Shown here: one piece after another, positions 1 through 9,156 of the stretch | Layout: each line of letters begins with the position of its first letter | Position numbering within the stretch: the first letter of the stretch is position 1 | Notes under the pieces: generated by a model | What the model saw: the letters and a program-made list of their open reading frames with translations, nothing else | Told to the model about the DNA's origin: nothing | The model's database searches: none | Source of the DNA: Trueperaceae bacterium | Lineage (GTDB): Bacteria; Deinococcota; Deinococci; Deinococcales; Trueperaceae | Direction: 5' to 3' | Assembly (NCBI GenBank): GCA_030147925.1 | Contig: JASBUK010000068.1 | Location: 1 to 47,985 of the forward strand | Length of the DNA stretch: 47,985 nucleotides | Translations under genes and position numbers: made by a program

Positions 1-590
1 ACAGCCGTTATCTAAAAGAACTCGACAAGCTACAGTCGCTTAGCGTTGCTTTGCAAAACAAAGCGTTTTTGGCTCGGGAATGGACGCTTGTCCCCCACCT
101 GCGCGAAGCCGCTCTGATGTCTCACCCGAAGCTTGCCGGCAAGGCCGCTGTAGTTTTAGAAGTCCATACCTTAAGCGAGGAAAAACTTGTTCTTGGCGGC
201 ACAGTAGTTAGTATTCGCTTGCGCCGGGCCGTCGAGCTGTTAGCTTATTTTTTGGAACACAAGGAGCTAAGCTTAAAGCGCGTGCAGTCCGAAATCTTCC
301 CCGACGAAAAACCCCGTTCGGCCAAAAGTTATTTTCATCAGTTCCGGCACGAACTCCAAGAACGCATCCCCGAGCTTGAGATAGTCTACGATGCCGACGG
401 GCGCGTTTACCGCCTGGAGAGTGATATCGATATCCTCTGGGATGTAGCTGAACTTAGGGCCGGGCGCAAGATGGGCGATACGGGGATTTTCTTACCCAGT
501 TCTGGCAACGAGTGGGCGCAATTGCTTGATCAAGAGCTCGAGCCCGCGCGTGAGGCCCGCCCTCTGCCCATAGAAATAGAAATTGAATGA
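1..590 (+). CDS. C-terminal part of a transcriptional regulator with a SARP/OmpR-type winged helix (5' partial)
   Basis: The frame is open from the first bases of the window, so the gene starts upstream and only about 195 C-terminal residues are visible. A TTG at 51 could be read as a start, but the frame continues before it with protein-like sequence (YLKELDKLQSL), so I treat it as internal. The visible part holds a winged-helix domain of the kind found in bacterial transcriptional activators: a strand-rich start (VVLEVHTL...GGTVVSIRLRRAVELLAYF), then the pattern EIFPDEKPRSAKSYFHQFRHEL and a wing-like YDADGRVYRLE. Similar domains occur at the C-terminus of Deinococcus regulators with helical-repeat N-termini (recalled). 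It probably binds DNA in the cytoplasm. Its targets are unknown, but a direct-repeat site with the 11-bp spacing used by SARP-family proteins lies 90 bp downstream. Domain call fairly sure; role inferred. Confidence 0.7.
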   Translation, partial: SRYLKELDKLQSLSVALQNKAFLAREWTLVPHLREAALMSHPKLAGKAAVVLEVHTLSEEKLVLGGTVVSIRLRRAVELLAYFLEHKELSLKRVQSEIFPDEKPRSAKSYFHQFRHELQERIPELEIVYDADGRVYRLESDIDILWDVAELRAGRKMGDTGIFLPSSGNEWAQLLDQELEPAREARPLPIEIEIE

Positions 591-680
591 CCAGCAAATG
601 GCAAATACGCCGTCCCACAAGGCATTATTAAGCTTTACCCAAAATTGATTAAGACTCTATAAACTACAATCTGTGACCTT

Positions 681-713
681 TGTAAGAATTTTGTAAGAAT
701 TACTGTGTATAAT
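681..713 (+). promoter_or_regulatory. TGTAAG direct-repeat box with a -10 hexamer
   Basis: TGTAAG occurs at 681-686 and again at 692-697, an 11-bp period, followed after 10 nt by a perfect TATAAT at 708-713. No good -35 lies at 17 bp, so the repeats appear to replace it, as in PhoB- and SARP-type activated promoters. The same TGTAAG-N5-TGTAAG arrangement recurs at 23759-23775 before a small gene. Predicted transcription start is near 720. Confidence 0.5.
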
Positions 714-719
714 CAATTT

Positions 720-803
720 GTGGATCTGAGGGCATTCTCCCAATAGTCCTCATCCCATTTCTCTTCCCGGGTTTTGCGTCTCCCACGCAAAACCCAATTT
801 TTT
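720..803 (+). ncRNA. candidate small RNA, about 84 nt, C-rich
   Basis: A promoter-like site (681-713) and an intrinsic terminator (769-803) bracket a stretch with no ORF, predicting a transcript of about 84 nt. It carries four pyrimidine motifs ending in CCC (near 736-741, 752-757, 763-768 and in the terminator loop at 780-784). Exposed CUCCC/UCCC motifs are how several Gram-positive small RNAs (RsaE, LhrC) pair with Shine-Dalgarno sequences. Alternatively this is just a terminated leader. No family was recognised; existence is inferred from the promoter-terminator pair alone. Confidence 0.35.
769..803 (+). terminator. intrinsic terminator
   Basis: Perfect 11-bp stem, GGGTTTTGCGT at 769-779 and ACGCAAAACCC at 785-795, with a 5-nt CTCCC loop, followed by AA and six T. 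It ends the predicted small RNA and insulates the rpsA promoter that follows. Confidence 0.8.
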
Positions 804-916
804 GCAACCCTGAACTGTTTACGGCGTCCAGGGCTAAATTCAAATCTGTTTTTTAATACATTTGCGGCAGACACTGCCTTAAAAGCATCGGTGTATTTGC
901 TGGATTATCCAGCCGA

Positions 917-945
917 TTTACAAGTTTTCTCTGCTCAGTTATAAT
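917..945 (+). promoter_or_regulatory. promoter of rpsA (TTTACA-N17-TATAAT)
   Basis: TTTACA at 917-922 and TATAAT at 940-945 are separated by exactly 17 bp. Transcription would start near 952 and leave a leader of about 138 nt before the rpsA start codon. That is long enough for the translational autoregulation known for S1 in other bacteria, but no specific structure was recognised. Confidence 0.75.
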
Positions 946-1089
946 TTATGCACCAAATTGGGTGGGCGCGATATTGTTTAAGTCAAAACAACAGCAGCGC
1001 AGGTAAGTAAAAACCTTGCGGTGTCCTGCCTTTTTATGCTTTAATAAAACGTTGCCAAGAATATCCCAGGCAAGGAGGAAACCCCCTAA

Positions 1090-3240
1090 ATGGAAGAAAA
1101 AGTAAACCAGGCTGCGGAAAACCCTGTCCCGGCCACCGACCAAGCCCCGAATGAAAGCGTGAGCCAAGACCCCGCTGCCGTTGCCGAGCAGGGCGTAAGC
1201 AACGTAGCGGCGAGTGACACCGTCTCCAACTCAGCCAGCAATGACGAAACCTCTGTGGAAGCTGCAGAAATGGAAGCCGTGGAGGCCACGCCAGCCGAAA
1301 CCATCCCCAGTGCAGATGCAGAAGCCACAGCCGCCGAGACAATGACCATGGAAGACGTTATGGCTGCCAGCGACGATCAACTTGGTCGCAAACCCGTCCA
1401 TCGCGGCATGCTTGTCACCGGGAAAATAATCATGCTTTCCCAAGAAGGTATCGTTGTTGACGTAGGCGCTAAAATTGAGGGTGTAATCCCTTATAACCAG
1501 CTCTTCGAGTTTGACACCAATGCCGAAGATGCAGCTAAGTATTTCAAATCAGGCGATGCAATTCAGGTTTATGTCATTCGCTCCGATATCGCTAACGGCA
1601 CCATCGTCCTCTCGAAAAAGCGTGCCGACCAAGAGCGTGCCTGGAATTTGCTCAACGAGATTTACGAAAAGAAACTGCCTGTTGAAGTCGAGGTAGTCGA
1701 AAAGGTTCGTGGCGGTCTTGTTGCCAACTTAGGCGTTCGGGCCTTCTTACCGGCCAGCCAGATTGACGTTCGCCGTATTACCGATCTTTCTCCTTATGTG
1801 GGTCAACGTCTCAAGGTTCGCATTATTGAGCTAAACCGCAAGCGCAATCGGGTGATCATCTCGCGGCGTAGCATCATTGAAGAAGAAATCGCCGGACAAA
1901 AACAAGAAACGCTCAAAAAGCTCGAGCCTGGTGCTCGCTTGGAAGGCGAAGTCGTCGAAATCACTGATTTTGGTGCCTTTATCAATCTTGGTGGCGTAGA
2001 CGGTCTGGTGCACCGCAGCGAAATCAGCCACGGGCGCTTTAACCACCCGAAAGAAGTCTTGAAAGTCGGCGACAAGGTCAAGGTTGAAATTCTCGATATG
2101 GATTTGGAACGCGAGAGAATCAACCTGTCCATGAAGTCGCTGATTGGCGACCCCTGGGAAAACGTCTTGGCAAATTACCACATCGGCCAGAAGATAGGCG
2201 GTGCGGTTACCAACCTGACTCCTTTTGGCGCTTTTGTAGAAATTGAGCCAGGCTTAGAAGGGCTTATTCACGTCAGTGAGATGAGCTGGACCAAGCGCGT
2301 TCGTCATCCGAAGGAAGTCTTAAATGAGGGTGATGAAGTCGAGGCGCTAATCCTTAAGATTGACACCAATCAAAAGCGGATTTCGCTCGGCCTGCGCCAG
2401 ACTCAGCCCGATCCCTGGAGCAGCCTTCCTGACCGCTTCCCCCCAGGTACCGAAGTAACCGGCCCCATTACCGGCCTTACTGACTTTGGCGTTTTTATGG
2501 AAATCGAAGAGGGCATCGAGGGCCTTATTCACATCAGCGAACTTGCTCATGAGCATATCGAAGATATCTCACAGCAGTTCAAACGCGGTGACGAAGTTAC
2601 GGCAGTAATTCTTAACATCGATCCGGTTGAGCAACGCGCTAGCTTATCCCGCAAGCGCCTTCTGCCCTACTCTGCAGGTGATATAGATGCCGAAACCGGT
2701 GTGCCGATGGGCGCTCCTGCCAATCGTGGCGGTGGCCGCAAGGGTCGCCGTGGCGGACGCCGCAGTGCCGGTATCGATTACGATTACAGCTATGCCGCTG
2801 CTGATGCTGGTGCTAAAACCACCACCAAACTTGGTGATGTTTACGCTGATCTCTTTGCTCAATTTGGCTTAACTGAAAACAAACCCGTCGAAGAAGCAGA
2901 AGCCAGTAAGCCGAAAGCCGCTCCTGTTGAGGCTGAGGTTAAAGTTGAGGAAGTGACTGAAACCGCTGCCGAGGTAGAGGTAAAAGAACCAGCTAAAGCT
3001 GAAGCAGAAGTAGCTGAAGTAGAAGTAGTTGAAGTTGAAGCTGAGGCTGAAGTAGAAGTAGTTGAAGCCGCTAAAGAAGAATCTGAAGTTGATCCGGAAA
3101 ATGCCATTGACGCCGCCGAGGCCGCAGCTTTGTTAACGGCTGCCTTCCGGCAGGGCAAAAAACCCACTGTAAGTGAGGAAACTCCGGTAGAGGTCGCGGA
3201 AGAAGCAAAAGAAAAAGACACCGAGGCTTCCGAGGCTTAA
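1090..3240 (+). CDS. rpsA: 30S ribosomal protein S1
   Basis: Binds mRNA on the small ribosomal subunit and helps initiation. Five S1 (OB-fold) domains are visible: about residues 105-170 (RGMLVTGKI...[12 protein letters not shown]), 198-265, 283-352 ([17 protein letters not shown]), 368-438 ([19 protein letters not shown]) and 455-525 ([19 protein letters not shown]). It has an acidic Ala/Glu-rich N-terminal extension of about 100 residues and a C-terminal tail of about 190 residues: a Gly/Arg patch near residue 550, then Glu/Val/Ala repeats. At 716 residues it is longer than the E. coli protein (557); Deinococcus S1 is also extended. The tail contains a 22-bp perfect direct repeat (3013-3034 and 3046-3067, 33-bp period, in frame). 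A Shine-Dalgarno AAGGAGG at 1072-1078 fixes the start. Confidence 0.95.
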   Translation: MEEKVNQAAENPVPATDQAPNESVSQDPAAVAEQGVSNVAASDTVSNSASNDETSVEAAEMEAVEATPAETIPSADAEATAAETMTMEDVMAASDDQLGRKPVHRGMLVTGKIIMLSQEGIVVDVGAKIEGVIPYNQLFEFDTNAEDAAKYFKSGDAIQVYVIRSDIANGTIVLSKKRADQERAWNLLNEIYEKKLPVEVEVVEKVRGGLVANLGVRAFLPASQIDVRRITDLSPYVGQRLKVRIIELNRKRNRVIISRRSIIEEEIAGQKQETLKKLEPGARLEGEVVEITDFGAFINLGGVDGLVHRSEISHGRFNHPKEVLKVGDKVKVEILDMDLERERINLSMKSLIGDPWENVLANYHIGQKIGGAVTNLTPFGAFVEIEPGLEGLIHVSEMSWTKRVRHPKEVLNEGDEVEALILKIDTNQKRISLGLRQTQPDPWSSLPDRFPPGTEVTGPITGLTDFGVFMEIEEGIEGLIHISELAHEHIEDISQQFKRGDEVTAVILNIDPVEQRASLSRKRLLPYSAGDIDAETGVPMGAPANRGGGRKGRRGGRRSAGIDYDYSYAAADAGAKTTTKLGDVYADLFAQFGLTENKPVEEAEASKPKAAPVEAEVKVEEVTETAAEVEVKEPAKAEAEVAEVEVVEVEAEAEVEVVEAAKEESEVDPENAIDAAEAAALLTAAFRQGKKPTVSEETPVEVAEEAKEKDTEASEA

Positions 3241-3256
3241 ATTTTTAGGCCTGAAA

Positions 3257-3297
3257 AAACATCCCGCTTTCCTTGCGAATAGCGGGATGTTTCTTTG
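3257..3297 (+). terminator. intrinsic terminator of rpsA
   Basis: ACATCCCGCT (3259-3268) pairs with AGCGGGATGT (3281-3290), 10 bp with a 12-nt loop, flanked by A-rich sequence on the left and TTTCTTTG on the right, 17 bp after the rpsA stop. Confidence 0.85.
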
Positions 3298-3427
3298 TTC
3301 GCACCAGAACTATGCTTTTGGTATAAAACAGCACCTGCTTGTCATAGCGTTTAAACGAGATCTTGCACTGACTGAGCCGATTGATTTCTCCTCGCAAGTC
3401 AGTCTCGACTGCGTCGGCACCACTCGC

Positions 3428-3458
3428 GTGCGTCATTGCACTATGTGCAATGACGCAC
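3428..3458. other. perfect 14-bp palindromic hairpin
   Basis: GTGCGTCATTGCAC and its exact complement are separated by only TAT. It lies 10 bp beyond the htpX stop and could end the minus-strand lemA-htpX transcript or protect its 3' end. There is no T-tract on either strand, so it is not a standard intrinsic terminator. Confidence 0.6.
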
Positions 3459-3468
3459 GGAAACTTTT

Positions 3469-4467
3469 TCACATACGGCGCAAACGGTTAATGCGCTCTT
3501 CAAGCGGTGGGTGGGTAGCCAAGAGGTTGCTGGCGTTTAAGCCTTTGACCGGGTTGGTAAAAAACATGTGCTGCACCCCCTCGGACACCTGTAGCTTTTC
3601 GCCCTGGTAGTTTTTGAGCTTTTCCAAGGCTCGAGCCAGCCCCTCAGGATTACGAGTGATATACGCCCCTGTCGCGTCAGCTAAAAATTCTCGGCGGCGA
3701 CTGACAGCCAAACGCAGCAACGTGGCTAAAATAGGTGCAAAGACAAGCAAGACAATCAGCAGCACCATAGCAATAGCCTGACCTTGCCCACCACCTTTGC
3801 TATCACCACCACGACGATGACCCCGCCGACCATAGCCATAACGAGTCGAACGCAACAACAAATCGCGCAAAAGCAAAATGGCCCCTATAGTGGCCGCCAA
3901 AAGCGACATGAAGAGAATGTCGTAGTTCTTGATATGGGACATTTCATGTGCCACCACGCCTTCAAGCTCCTGACGGTCAAGAAGCTCCATGAGGCCGGTA
4001 CTTACGGCAATAGCGCTATTTTGGGGATTGCGTCCGGTGGCAAAGGCATTGGGAGCAGGCGAATCAATGACATATATTTTCGGGGCCGGCACCCCTGCAC
4101 CTATGGCCACTGCCTCGGTAACATTGACCAGATAGCGGTGTTCCTCGGTGTTAGCAGCTCGGGCTCGAGCCGCCCGCAAAGCAAACTGGTCGCTAAACCA
4201 GTAAGCTATGGTATTTTGCACGCCGGCTATAGCCACAGCAATAATGATAAAAAACAGCGCTGCCCCAGGGTCTATAGCCAAAGCCAGCAAATAGCCGATA
4301 GCGGCCAGCAGAAGCGTGACAAAAAAAGCCAGCAACCACGAATAACGAAGATTGGCCGCTTTCCAATCAAGCAGGTTGATCTTTTGACCCGTAGCGTAAT
4401 CGGTAATAACGTTTGGCAGTCCGCTGGTTTCGGTCTTCACGTTGCGAACCCTTCCTGCTGTCGACAA
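3469..4467 (-). CDS. htpX: HtpX-like membrane zinc metalloprotease (M48)
   Basis: Membrane protease that degrades misfolded membrane proteins, with its active site facing the cytoplasm. The M48 zinc motif HEMSH is at about residues 174-178 and the third ligand region (EFLADATGAY) near residue 263. Four hydrophobic segments are seen: about 43-65, 70-90, 183-205 and 228-250, the usual HtpX arrangement. Length (332) is slightly over the typical 290-320. The frame opens with TTG at 4467 behind a weak AAGGGA; a GTG at 4440 has a better AGGAAGGG about 9 nt upstream and may be the real start (323 residues). It follows lemA, and LemA-HtpX pairs are common. The gap of 78 bp with no obvious promoter suggests co-transcription. 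Confidence 0.9.
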   Translation of the reverse strand: MSTAGRVRNVKTETSGLPNVITDYATGQKINLLDWKAANLRYSWLLAFFVTLLLAAIGYLLALAIDPGAALFFIIIAVAIAGVQNTIAYWFSDQFALRAARARAANTEEHRYLVNVTEAVAIGAGVPAPKIYVIDSPAPNAFATGRNPQNSAIAVSTGLMELLDRQELEGVVAHEMSHIKNYDILFMSLLAATIGAILLLRDLLLRSTRYGYGRRGHRRGGDSKGGGQGQAIAMVLLIVLLVFAPILATLLRLAVSRRREFLADATGAYITRNPEGLARALEKLKNYQGEKLQVSEGVQHMFFTNPVKGLNASNLLATHPPLEERINRLRRM

Positions 4468-4545
4468 GACAATCCCTTATTCACAACCGCAGCTATCCCT
4501 TTAAGTCAAGGTTGGGTACTGTGCTATCCCAAAGGCAAGCGGCTA

Positions 4546-5094
4546 TCAGCTAAATGACACCTGTGGCGCTTGTTTTTCCGTTTCGGGAACCTCTAGGAAA
4601 ATCTGCTCTTCCTTGCCCATCGGCCCGGCGAGCAGCACTCCGGGTAATGTCTCTATGGCGTTGTTGTATTGCAACACGGAATCATTAAAAAACTGCCGCG
4701 AATAGGCAATTTTATTTTCAATGCTGGAGAGTTCTTCTTGTAAAACCCGGAAGTTTTCATTGGCTTTTAACTCGGGGTAGTTTTCGGCAATGGCAAAGAC
4801 GCTGCGCAAAGCCGCCGTCATCACATTGGCCGCTTCCGCCGATTCGGCTACCGAACCAGCCTGCATCATCCGCTCGCGAGATTCCGCTACTTTGGCAAAG
4901 ACTTCCTTTTCGTGACTGGCATAGCCTTTAACGGTCTCAACAAGGTTGGGGACGAGATCATTACGGCGTTTTAATTGAACGTCAATTTGGCTCCAGGCAT
5001 TTTGATAGCGATTTTCCAGCACCTGGATACGGTTATAAATACTGACCGCAAAAACGGCTATCGCTGCAAGAATGATAAGAAAAATCCAGAACAT
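4546..5094 (-). CDS. lemA: LemA family protein
   Basis: Membrane-anchored helical protein of unknown biochemical function. One N-terminal membrane helix (FWIFLIILAAIAVFAVSIY) is followed by the LemA core: YNRIQVLENRYQNAW, then IDVQLKRRNDLVPNLVETVKGY and an ENYPELKANENF segment, all hallmarks of the family. The start is placed at ATG 5094, with GGTGGAGG five bases upstream; an in-frame GTG at 5106 lies inside that Shine-Dalgarno and is unlikely. At 182 residues it matches the family length. It stands first in a pair with htpX; such pairing suggests a shared role in membrane protein quality control (inference). Confidence 0.92.
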   Translation of the reverse strand: MFWIFLIILAAIAVFAVSIYNRIQVLENRYQNAWSQIDVQLKRRNDLVPNLVETVKGYASHEKEVFAKVAESRERMMQAGSVAESAEAANVMTAALRSVFAIAENYPELKANENFRVLQEELSSIENKIAYSRQFFNDSVLQYNNAIETLPGVLLAGPMGKEEQIFLEVPETEKQAPQVSFS

Positions 5095-5264
5095 AACGAC
5101 CTCCACCAGTATCTTATTACGGAATTACCTCCATTCGTGCCACAAATGCTGAATTGCAAGAATAAGTAAACACTTTAGAAATAAAAGTATCTCTACAAAC
5201 TGAGGCGTTAGGGCCAGGCTGTTTGGGTGCAAGGGATTATATAAGTACTGCTTAAATCCTCCAA

Positions 5265-6374
5265 TTAAAGGCGTTCGCTAATAAAGCCCCCGCCGAGCAA
5301 ATGATTGCCGTCATATAACACCGCCGATTGCCCTTTAGTTATGGCAAACACCGGCTCGTCAAAATGCAGTTCAAAACTGTCTTTGTTAAGCACTTTGAGC
5401 GTTGCGGGCTTGGGCTGCTGACGGTAGCGAGTCTGTGCTAATACCCGCAGCGGCAACTTATCGATATCTGCCAAAAAGTTCGCTCCGGTCGCCCGCAAAC
5501 CCCGCCTATAAGCCATCTCACGACTGCCGACCACCACGGTATTTTCTTCAGGACGCAAGTCAATGACAAAGCGCTCTAAATGCGAGTGATACAAACCTAA
5601 GCCCTTGCGTTGTCCAATGGTGTAAAACTGTACTCCGTCATGCCGTCCGATTTCCTTATAGCCCTCATCAGCATCAAGAATCGGTCCGGGTTGATTATTT
5701 AGTCGCTGATCCAGAAAGTCCCGAACATTAGTCTGTATGAAACAAATGTTTTGTGACTCCGGCTTTTTGGCGGTAGGCAAGCCTCGCGCCTCGGCCAAAG
5801 TGCGTACCTCGGGTTTTTTTATCTCTCCTATAGGAAAGATGATATGCGGCAAGGCTTCCTTGGGAGTTCCCCACAAAAAATAGGTCTGGTCTTTGCTGTC
5901 GTCCTCGGCCCGGTGAAATTCAAGGCCGTCTGGCCCTTTGATACGGCGAACATAGTGGCCGGTAGCCACATAATCACAGCCAAGCATCCGGGCTTTTTTC
6001 AGCAGCGCATCAAACTTGACGTGTGTATTGCACCAAACGCAGGGATTTGGTGTATCCCCGGCTTGATAAGCGTTCACAAAGGGTTCGATGATGTTGTCTT
6101 CAAACTCCTTGCGATAATCCAGCAAATAAAAAGGCACTCCAACCACATCGGCTACGCGCCGCGCCTCATAGGCAGCATCGGGGCTGCAACAGCTATCAAA
6201 TTGACCCTGAGGCTTATCATCGGGCCAAAAACGCATCATTGCACCAAGGACGTCATAGCCCTGTTCTTTTAGGAGCGCCGCTGTTAGCGACGAATCCACA
6301 CCGCCCGACATGGCGCAGAGCACCCGGCCTTTATTTGTTGTTTGCACAAAGCTGTTGTCAGTCATTTCGTTCAT
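5265..6374 (-). CDS. mnmA: tRNA-specific 2-thiouridylase MnmA
   Basis: Puts the 2-thio group on U34 of tRNAs for Lys, Glu and Gln, using ATP and sulfur delivered by a persulfide relay. Visible are the PP-loop SGGVDSS near the N-terminus, the first catalytic cysteine in NPCVWCNTHVKFD, the second in SQNICFI, and the C-terminal signature FYTIGQRKGLGLY. The frame is open to an ATG at 6464, but the first 30 codons give unrelated sequence. Starting at ATG 6374 (MNEMTD, weak GCAGGT upstream) gives 369 residues, the usual family length; a second ATG lies at 6365. No sulfur-relay partner gene is nearby. The gene is divergent from the LapA-like gene. Confidence 0.93.
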   Translation of the reverse strand: MNEMTDNSFVQTTNKGRVLCAMSGGVDSSLTAALLKEQGYDVLGAMMRFWPDDKPQGQFDSCCSPDAAYEARRVADVVGVPFYLLDYRKEFEDNIIEPFVNAYQAGDTPNPCVWCNTHVKFDALLKKARMLGCDYVATGHYVRRIKGPDGLEFHRAEDDSKDQTYFLWGTPKEALPHIIFPIGEIKKPEVRTLAEARGLPTAKKPESQNICFIQTNVRDFLDQRLNNQPGPILDADEGYKEIGRHDGVQFYTIGQRKGLGLYHSHLERFVIDLRPEENTVVVGSREMAYRRGLRATGANFLADIDKLPLRVLAQTRYRQQPKPATLKVLNKDSFELHFDEPVFAITKGQSAVLYDGNHLLGGGFISERL

Positions 6375-6521
6375 AGCTACCTGCTGAGCTTTCACCGGCA
6401 GACAGTTTACCCAAAAGTCGTTTAAAAAGGTCGCCCACTCCTTACAAAAGCCTAAATGGTGCACGCTTCTCAGAGCCTGGTCTGATACGATACGCTAGAC
6501 TAACGCTTAGGGAGGTCGAAC

Positions 6522-6875
6522 GTGAAAGCTGTTCGCATTTTTCAACTTGTCGGGCTTCTCATTCTTGCGGCTTATGTCTTGCTCATCCACAACGCCAACC
6601 CGCAAAATGTCATTCTGCCTTTCTTTTTGCCGCTACCCACATCCGTCGTCATCATCATTGCGCTGCTGCTTGGCTGGCTTGTTGCCTGGCTGTCTTCTTT
6701 GAGCCCCAACTGGACTTTGCGGCGTGAAAACCGCAAGCTCCAGCGTCGTCTTAGTGAATTAGAGGGAAGCAATTATCGTCCTGTCGGCGACGAGCCTTCT
6801 GCGCCGGTAATTCCTGATCGCGACGTGACCTTATCGCGCAGCGAGCCTCCGGTTACAGATAGCGAAAGCACCTAG
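6522..6875 (+). CDS. LapA-domain (DUF1049) small membrane protein
   Basis: Small inner-membrane protein of 117 residues. Two hydrophobic helices (about 7-25 and 41-60) are separated by NANPQNVILPFFLPLPTS, the LapA/DUF1049 pattern, and followed by a charged helix RRENRKLQRRLSELEG, a likely coiled coil, and a polar tail. In Proteobacteria LapA works with LapB in lipopolysaccharide control; that role need not apply here. GTG start with GGGAGG six bases upstream. It lies 34 bp before recJ. Its exact function is unknown. Confidence 0.75.
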   Translation: MKAVRIFQLVGLLILAAYVLLIHNANPQNVILPFFLPLPTSVVIIIALLLGWLVAWLSSLSPNWTLRRENRKLQRRLSELEGSNYRPVGDEPSAPVIPDRDVTLSRSEPPVTDSEST

Positions 6876-6909
6876 AATGCTTAGGCAGAACCGCTAAAAT
6901 GCAAGACTT

Positions 6910-9156
6910 ATGACCAAGGCCGCTCTCACAAAAGACATTCTGGCAACGCGTCCGTTGACCAGCTGGGGGGTGCGTTCACCCGCCCCCCCCAGCGAGGCCT
7001 TTAGGCTTGCCAAAGAGTTATCTATTCCACCGCTCTTAGCAAGCGTGCTTTGGTCTCGTGGTTTACGTGCCGGAGAGCTTTCTTCGCTTAATCCTCCGCT
7101 TAAGCTCAGCCCTATCCCCGCTTTAAGTGAAGCTGCTGCTAGGCTCGAGCACGCCCTGAAGCGAAACAAACGCATCCTCATTCATGGCGACTATGACGCT
7201 GATGGCATCAGTGGCACGGCTGTCCTGATGCTGGGCTTGCGGGCCTTGGGCGGTAGGGTAAGCACGTTTATCCCCAACCGTTTAAGCGACGGTTATGGAG
7301 TGTCGCCGCAACGTGTCTCTGAGCATATTGAGCGGGCCGACCTTTTTATCACGGTGGACTGCGGCGTCAGCAACTTAGCGGAAATTCGCACTCTACAAGA
7401 CGCCGGGGTCGAGGTTATTGTCACCGATCACCATCATCCAGGTCAGGAATTGCCAGACTGCCTTATTGTCCATCCGGCTATGTCCGAACACGTTAAGCAG
7501 GGTCTACCGGCCCTAACGGGCGCAGGTGTGGCTTATCATCTGCTTTGGGCATTGCACCAGCGACTTGGGCTCGAGCCGCCACTGGAATACAGCGACCTGG
7601 CCACTATCGGCACTATTGCCGATGTCGCACCGCTGTTGGGTGAAAATCGGGCGCTGATTCAGTTGGGGTTAGAACGTCTATCTGACAGCCAATGGCCCGG
7701 TCTGCGCGCCACGCTGGCTCGCACCCTGTCTGCTCGCAAACCTACGGCTCGTGATGTCGCTTTTGTGCTGGCTCCGCGCCTCAATGCCGCCGGGCGTTTG
7801 GGTGAAGCCGAGTTGGGGCTCGAGCTGCTCACCACTGCCTCGGAACGTCGGGCCCGCGAGCTGGCAGCTTATCTGGACTTGCGCAATGGCGAGCGTCGCA
7901 AAATTCAGGATGAGATGTTTGAAGTCGCCCTGACACGCGCCGATCCTGCTGCGCCCGCGCTGGTGCTGGACGACCCTGACTGGCATCCCGGGGTGATGGG
8001 CATTGTGGCCAGTAAATTGCTCGAGCAGTTCTACAAGCCTGTTTTTATCATCGCCAAGGGCAAAGGTTCGGTGCGCTCCACTCCCGGTATCTCGGCAGTA
8101 GAGGGTCTTAATTTCGCTCAGGCACATTTGCTACGCTTCGGCGGCCATTCACAGGCGGCTGGTTTTGCCATTCTTGAACAGAACATAGACGCCTTTCGCC
8201 ACAGCATCTATGACTACGTGCGGCAATTTCCTGAACCGCAGCCACAAATCATGGCCGACGCCCTGCTCTCGGCAGCGGATATCGACAAGAGTCTCTTTGA
8301 AGCGATTGACAAGCTCGAGCCCTTTGGCGAGGGCCACCCCAGCCCACAATTTGCCCTCAGTGACACCGTGGAAATGGCTCGAGCGGTGGGGCAATCCGGC
8401 AAGACCTTGCAACTTCGTCTGGGCGGTATCAAGGGCGTGGCCTGGCAACAGGGCGACCGCGCCCAGCAGTTTGCGCCCGGCACCGTCTTAAATGCGGCAA
8501 TCAGCTTGCGGGAAAACGAGTGGCAGGGACGGCGAAATCTCGAATTTATCGCCGAGGAACTGCGCCAGGCCAAACCGCTATCTTATGCCGGGGCAAAAAT
8601 TGCCGAAGCCGCAGCAGGCATTTACCGTGGCAAGCCCGACCAGCAAGAAGATATAAGCCTTTACGATGGGCAAAGCTCTCAGGACTGGCAAGCCGTTAAG
8701 ACCCATTTACATTTGCGCGCCATACCGCTGGCTGAGGATAATCCCTTAGAACTTTGCCAGCCGCTTCATGTTCTGGTTAGTTCCGGCATCCGCCTTAATT
8801 TTGACTTGAGCGCCGCTGCGCTTATGGAGCTAAGGCAAGTCTTAGAGCAGTTTCCAACCCTGCTGGACCTCCGCTACGCTTTTGTGGCGCTGCAACGCGG
8901 TCAACCGCTACCTTTTAACGGCACTAAAGGCAAACTGGGTTTACAAGCGCTACAAGAACTCAAGCTGCTAGATCAGCGCGGGCGCCCCCTAGCTGGCCAA
9001 AAGCGCGACCCTTACCAGTCTGCCACGCTTTTGCGGGGTTTGCTCGAGCGTTATAAACTAAGCACTTTTATAAACGCCTATCAGCACTTAGATGATCATT
9101 CTTTTGCCGTTGCCGTCAATACCATGTTTGGTAAGCAAACAGAAATTGCCGTTTAG
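6910..9156 (+). CDS. recJ: single-stranded-DNA-specific exonuclease RecJ
   Basis: 5'-3' ssDNA exonuclease of the DHH phosphoesterase superfamily, acting in RecF-pathway recombination and mismatch repair in the cytoplasm. Motifs: HGDYDADGISGTA (about residues 94-106), the second metal motif in FITVDCGVSN, DHHHPG (about 174-179), and the DHHA1 glycine motif FGGHSQAAGFA (about 413-423). An OB-like domain and a C-terminal extension follow, as in the Deinococcus protein. 748 residues is somewhat longer than the Deinococcus enzyme as recalled. No Shine-Dalgarno precedes the ATG; a TAAAAT lies at 6895-6900, nine bases upstream, so a leaderless transcript is possible besides read-through from the preceding gene. 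Confidence 0.93.
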   Translation: MTKAALTKDILATRPLTSWGVRSPAPPSEAFRLAKELSIPPLLASVLWSRGLRAGELSSLNPPLKLSPIPALSEAAARLEHALKRNKRILIHGDYDADGISGTAVLMLGLRALGGRVSTFIPNRLSDGYGVSPQRVSEHIERADLFITVDCGVSNLAEIRTLQDAGVEVIVTDHHHPGQELPDCLIVHPAMSEHVKQGLPALTGAGVAYHLLWALHQRLGLEPPLEYSDLATIGTIADVAPLLGENRALIQLGLERLSDSQWPGLRATLARTLSARKPTARDVAFVLAPRLNAAGRLGEAELGLELLTTASERRARELAAYLDLRNGERRKIQDEMFEVALTRADPAAPALVLDDPDWHPGVMGIVASKLLEQFYKPVFIIAKGKGSVRSTPGISAVEGLNFAQAHLLRFGGHSQAAGFAILEQNIDAFRHSIYDYVRQFPEPQPQIMADALLSAADIDKSLFEAIDKLEPFGEGHPSPQFALSDTVEMARAVGQSGKTLQLRLGGIKGVAWQQGDRAQQFAPGTVLNAAISLRENEWQGRRNLEFIAEELRQAKPLSYAGAKIAEAAAGIYRGKPDQQEDISLYDGQSSQDWQAVKTHLHLRAIPLAEDNPLELCQPLHVLVSSGIRLNFDLSAAALMELRQVLEQFPTLLDLRYAFVALQRGQPLPFNGTKGKLGLQALQELKLLDQRGRPLAGQKRDPYQSATLLRGLLERYKLSTFINAYQHLDDHSFAVAVNTMFGKQTEIAV

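Noticed and set aside
2859-3221. 120-codon Ser/Thr/Ala-rich frame on the minus strand
   Set aside because: It mirrors the Glu/Val/Ala-rich codons of the rpsA tail and has no independent support.
3428-3458. Intrinsic terminator for htpX
   Set aside because: The stem is perfect, but no T-tract follows on the minus strand, so it is listed only as a hairpin.
3784-4557. 257-codon frame on the plus strand opposite htpX
   Set aside because: Shadow of a clear M48 protease gene; its composition is not protein-like.
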